Shown here in pieces: positions 7,392-9,380 of a stretch of DNA of 9,380 bases. How positions within the stretch are numbered: position 1 is the first letter of the stretch; each line of letters opens with the position of its first letter. Below the pieces are notes generated by a model. It was not told the DNA's origin and ran no database searches. It worked only from the letters and a program-made list of their open reading frames with translations. The stretch spans positions 1-9,380 of the forward strand of contig JAIRRM010000038.1 of NCBI GenBank assembly GCA_031255975.1. Direction: 5' to 3'. This DNA is from Propionibacteriaceae bacterium (GTDB taxonomy: Bacteria > Actinomycetota > Actinomycetes > Propionibacteriales > Propionibacteriaceae). Both the position numbers and the translations under genes were made by a program.

Positions 7392-7543
7392 TATTTGTCG
7401 GTATCTGCTTGTAAACATTGCATTTCGTCGCTGACAAGGTGCAGTATGTTGAGAACGTTATTTCGTGTGTGGGATATCCGGCATCTTCGGTTGTCGGCGT
7501 TGTGCGCACGGAGGAATACACATCCGACTAAGGAGCTAGACAA
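7381..7543 (+). promoter_or_regulatory. oppA: AT-rich oppA upstream region with likely promoter and strong RBS
   Basis: The 205-base gap between oppDF and oppA contains no convincing gene. Bases 7381-7440 have only 24 G+C in 60, far below the flanking coding DNA, as expected of a promoter region. TATGTT at 7445-7450 fits TANNNT, but the best upstream TTGCAT (7418-7423) is 21 bases away, so exact promoter elements are uncertain. CTGACA at 7431-7436 is another -35-like hexamer without a clear partner. A good Shine-Dalgarno AAGGAG at 7530-7535 lies 8 bases before the GTG start. Separate expression of the binding protein, often needed in excess over the permease, is the inferred purpose. Confidence 0.4.
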
Positions 7544-9262
7544 GTGAAGAAGCTTATTCCTGTGGTTGCTGGTGCGCTGGCCTTGGGCTTGGCCCTGACC
7601 GCGTGCGGTAACGACGATACGAATGACGGACCGGGGGGGGGCACCATAACCGTGCCGGCCGATGGCTGGGATATCAACCCCAAGGCATATGAGGATCTCA
7701 AAGACGGTGGCACCATCACTATCCCGATTGCCTCTAACATCACCACCCTCAACACCTACAACACCGTCGGCAACGACGCTGAACTGACGTTTGGCTTGGG
7801 CCCGCTCACCGAGCCGTGGTGGTTCACCGACGGTACCGGCCAGTTCACCTGGAACCCGCTCTATCTCACCGAAGAGCCGAAGCCGGTGATGGAGGGTACC
7901 CAGATGGTGGTGACCATGCACATCAACCCGAAGGCTGTGTGGGCCGACGGCACCAAGATAACTGCCGAAGATTGGATCGCGACCTGGCTGGCTCTGAATG
8001 GTGAGCAGAAGGATTACGATCTCGCCAGCTCTGACGGCTGGGATCAGGTAGAGAGCGTCACCAGCTCCGATGACGGCGCTACAGTCACCATCAAGTTCCA
8101 GGCTGCCTACCCGGACTGGCTGGCCATCACTTCTGGTGGCCCGATGCGCGCAGAGTCTGTCAAGGATGCCGAGACATTCAATGACGGCTGGGGCGATCCG
8201 ACGACCATCAAGGGCTGGTTCTCCGGTCCGTTCACCATCGAGAGTTTCGACAAGCCCACCAGCACGCTGACCATGGTGCGCAACACCAACTGGTGGGGCA
8301 ACACCGCGAAGCTTGAGAAGATCATTCTGAAGTATGTGGCCGCCGACCAGATGGCCACCGCATTCGCCAACGGTGAGATCGATTACTACGACATCGGCAA
8401 CAACGCGAGCTACTATGCGCAGGCCAAAGCTGCCGCCAACTCGACGGTGCGCGAGTCCCGTGGCCCCAACTACCGCCACTTCACCATCAACGCACAGACC
8501 CCGGCGCTCCAGGATATCAACGTGCGTCAGGCTGTGTTGATGGGTCTTGACCGCGAAGCGATCGCTGCCGCAGACCTTGCCGGCTTGCCGGTCGACACCG
8601 CGCCGATGTCGAATAACCTGTTCGTCATGGGCCAGCATGGCTACATCGATCTGGGCGAGCAGACCGGTCTGAAGTATGACGTCGAGGGTGCCAAGGCCAA
8701 GCTGGAGGCTGCTGGCTACATCATGAACACCACCACCGGTTTCTACGAGAAGGACGGCGAGCCGCTGACCCTTTTCTTCGCGGTGCTCACCGGTGTGAAG
8801 ACCTCCGAGGACGAAGCGTTGATGGCGCAGAATGACCTCAAGGAGATCGGCATTGATCTGCAATTCCGCCAGATCAACACTACGACCGATTGGCCGGGCG
8901 TGTTGTACGACCACAACTTCGACATCGTCGCGTTCTCCTGGATCGGCACGCCGTTCCCGCTGAACAACATCGGTCAGATCTACGGTTGCGATGCCGACGG
9001 CACTCCGTCTGACAGCAACTTCGCGCAACTTTGCAATCCCAAGGTTGATGCATTGAAGAAGCAGATCGATACCGAAATCGATGCTGATAAGCGTCTCGAA
9101 CTCGGCCAGCAAGCCGCCGAAGAGATCTGGAGCGAGGTTCACACCATTCCGCTGTGGCAGCGTCCGCAGCTTATCGGCGTGCGCGACACCCTGGCCAACA
9201 TCGGCGCTTGGGGTATGGCCCGCGCGCCGTACACCTGGGTGAATGTCGGCTACGTCGCATGA
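7544..9262 (+). CDS. oppA: Solute-binding lipoprotein of a peptide-type ABC transporter (SBP family 5)
   Basis: The 572-residue product is the extracellular binding protein that delivers substrate to OppBC. A short basic start (MKK), a hydrophobic stretch and lipobox LTAC with C21 mark a lipoprotein anchored to the outer face of the membrane. A Gly/Asp-rich linker (about 22-35) follows. The body shows family 5 features: DGGTITIPIASNITTLNTYN, VWADGTKITAEDWIATW, WWGNTAKLEKIILKYV, FANGEIDYYDI, INVRQAVLMGLDREAIA and the C-terminal HTIPLWQRPQLIGVRDTLANIG. C482 and C497 are the only other cysteines seen and could form a disulfide. The GTG start is fixed by AAGGAG at 7530-7535 and by the signal peptide. 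The linker is encoded partly by a run of nine G. The substrate, peptides or another solute, cannot be told from sequence alone. Confidence 0.94.
   Translation: MKKLIPVVAGALALGLALTACGNDDTNDGPGGGTITVPADGWDINPKAYEDLKDGGTITIPIASNITTLNTYNTVGNDAELTFGLGPLTEPWWFTDGTGQFTWNPLYLTEEPKPVMEGTQMVVTMHINPKAVWADGTKITAEDWIATWLALNGEQKDYDLASSDGWDQVESVTSSDDGATVTIKFQAAYPDWLAITSGGPMRAESVKDAETFNDGWGDPTTIKGWFSGPFTIESFDKPTSTLTMVRNTNWWGNTAKLEKIILKYVAADQMATAFANGEIDYYDIGNNASYYAQAKAAANSTVRESRGPNYRHFTINAQTPALQDINVRQAVLMGLDREAIAAADLAGLPVDTAPMSNNLFVMGQHGYIDLGEQTGLKYDVEGAKAKLEAAGYIMNTTTGFYEKDGEPLTLFFAVLTGVKTSEDEALMAQNDLKEIGIDLQFRQINTTTDWPGVLYDHNFDIVAFSWIGTPFPLNNIGQIYGCDADGTPSDSNFAQLCNPKVDALKKQIDTEIDADKRLELGQQAAEEIWSEVHTIPLWQRPQLIGVRDTLANIGAWGMARAPYTWVNVGYVA
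7633..7641 (+). repeat. oppA: Poly-G tract (nine G) in the oppA lipoprotein linker
   Basis: Nine consecutive G lie in codons 30-33, just after the lipobox cysteine. Loss of one G gives a stop four codons after P30 minus none of the mature domain; specifically the frame reads Gly, Gly, Ala, Pro, stop. Gain of one G leads to a TGA after about 19 more codons. Either change would abolish the binding protein. Confidence 0.9.
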
Positions 9263-9279
9263 GTCGCTGATTGCCCAGT

Positions 9280-9303
9280 CTAAGTAGACAGCAGTCTGCT
9301 TAG
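9280..9303 (+). repeat. Ten-base-pair hairpin after oppA
   Basis: CTAAGTAGAC (9280-9289) pairs with GTCTGCTTAG (9294-9303), with one T-G wobble and the loop AGCA. A shorter alternative, GTCTA-AG-TAGAC at 9278-9289, competes with it. No T-tract follows. It lies 17 bases after the oppA stop, directly ahead of the strong terminator, and may protect the transcript's 3' end or act with the terminator. Confidence 0.5.
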
Positions 9304-9313
9304 GTAGAGCGCG

Positions 9314-9358
9314 GTTTGGGGCCGTACCTGTTAGGGGTGCGGCCCCAAACTATTTGTT
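9314..9358 (+). terminator. Strong Rho-independent terminator of the opp unit
   Basis: An 11-base-pair perfect stem, GTTTGGGGCCG (9314-9324) with CGGCCCCAAAC (9340-9350), is GC-rich. It can extend inward by TACC/GGTG with one wobble. The downstream TATTTGTT (9351-9358) is T-rich. It ends transcription from oppA. The flanking AAAC/GTTT arms mean the element could also work on the minus strand, though no minus-strand gene is seen here. Confidence 0.88.
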
Positions 9359-9365
9359 CCGGTCT

Positions 9366-9380
9366 GTGGTCTTCGACCAC
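9366..9380 (+). repeat. Inverted repeat touching the window end
   Basis: GTGGTC (9366-9371) pairs exactly with GACCAC (9375-9380) around TTC. It may be a second terminator stem or the start of the next gene's leader. What follows lies outside the window, so its role cannot be judged. Confidence 0.35.

Noticed and set aside
7472..7479. The palindrome GGATATCC in the oppA leader
   Set aside because: Eight bases of symmetry are expected by chance several times in a window of this size.
7325..9142. A 605-codon open frame on the minus strand opposite oppA
   Set aside because: It is the mirror of the GC-biased codon pattern of oppA. Its translation has no recognisable domain, is repetitive in His/Val/Gly/Arg, has no credible ribosome binding site and runs over the terminal part of oppDF.
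1..9380. CRISPR arrays, tRNA or rRNA genes, insertion sequences, toxin-antitoxin or defence genes
   Set aside because: No regularly spaced repeats, cloverleaf or rRNA motifs, transposase-like products or long terminal repeats were seen; nearly all DNA is accounted for by the ribosomal and transporter genes.

Overview
The window is one continuous plus-strand stretch from a moderately high-GC Gram-positive bacterium, almost certainly an Actinomycetota. Three things support this: the short four-cysteine S14, the actinobacterial style of S5 and L15 (arginine-rich S5 N-terminus), and a peptide ABC transporter ordered permease, permease, fused double ATPase, lipoprotein, the layout of mycobacterial oppBCDA. 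A Propionibacteriaceae-like relative is a guess from overall feel, not something I can prove here.

Region 1 (1-3135) is the 3' part of the spc ribosomal protein operon: the end of rplE, then rpsN, rpsH, rplF, rplR, rpsE, rpmD and rplO. Genes are tightly packed, with gaps of 1-16 bases, one 4-base overlap (rpsE/rpmD) and mostly good Shine-Dalgarno sequences. The exception is the 111-base spacer between rpsN and rpsH, which holds a hairpin. The L5 reading frame carries an unusual basic tail.

Region 2 (3136-3249) is a 114-base gap where secY would usually follow rplO. It contains a compound stem-loop and a weak candidate promoter, and a perfect 15-base dyad lies at the very end of rplO.

Region 3 (3250-9262) is a complete peptide-type ABC importer: two permeases (OppB, OppC), one polypeptide with both ATPase domains (OppD/F fusion) and a family 5 solute-binding lipoprotein (OppA). 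oppB, oppC and oppDF are translationally linked. oppA sits behind a 205-base AT-rich gap with its own strong ribosome binding site, which suggests separate expression of the binding protein. The oppA signal region contains a run of nine G residues; gain or loss of one base there would truncate the protein.

Region 4 (9263-9380) holds a hairpin, a strong intrinsic terminator and part of a further inverted repeat cut by the window end.

Nothing here points to a wholly new system. The points most worth checking are the poly-G tract in oppA, the replacement of secY by an opp cluster inside the ribosomal neighbourhood, the structured spacers and the basic tail on L5.
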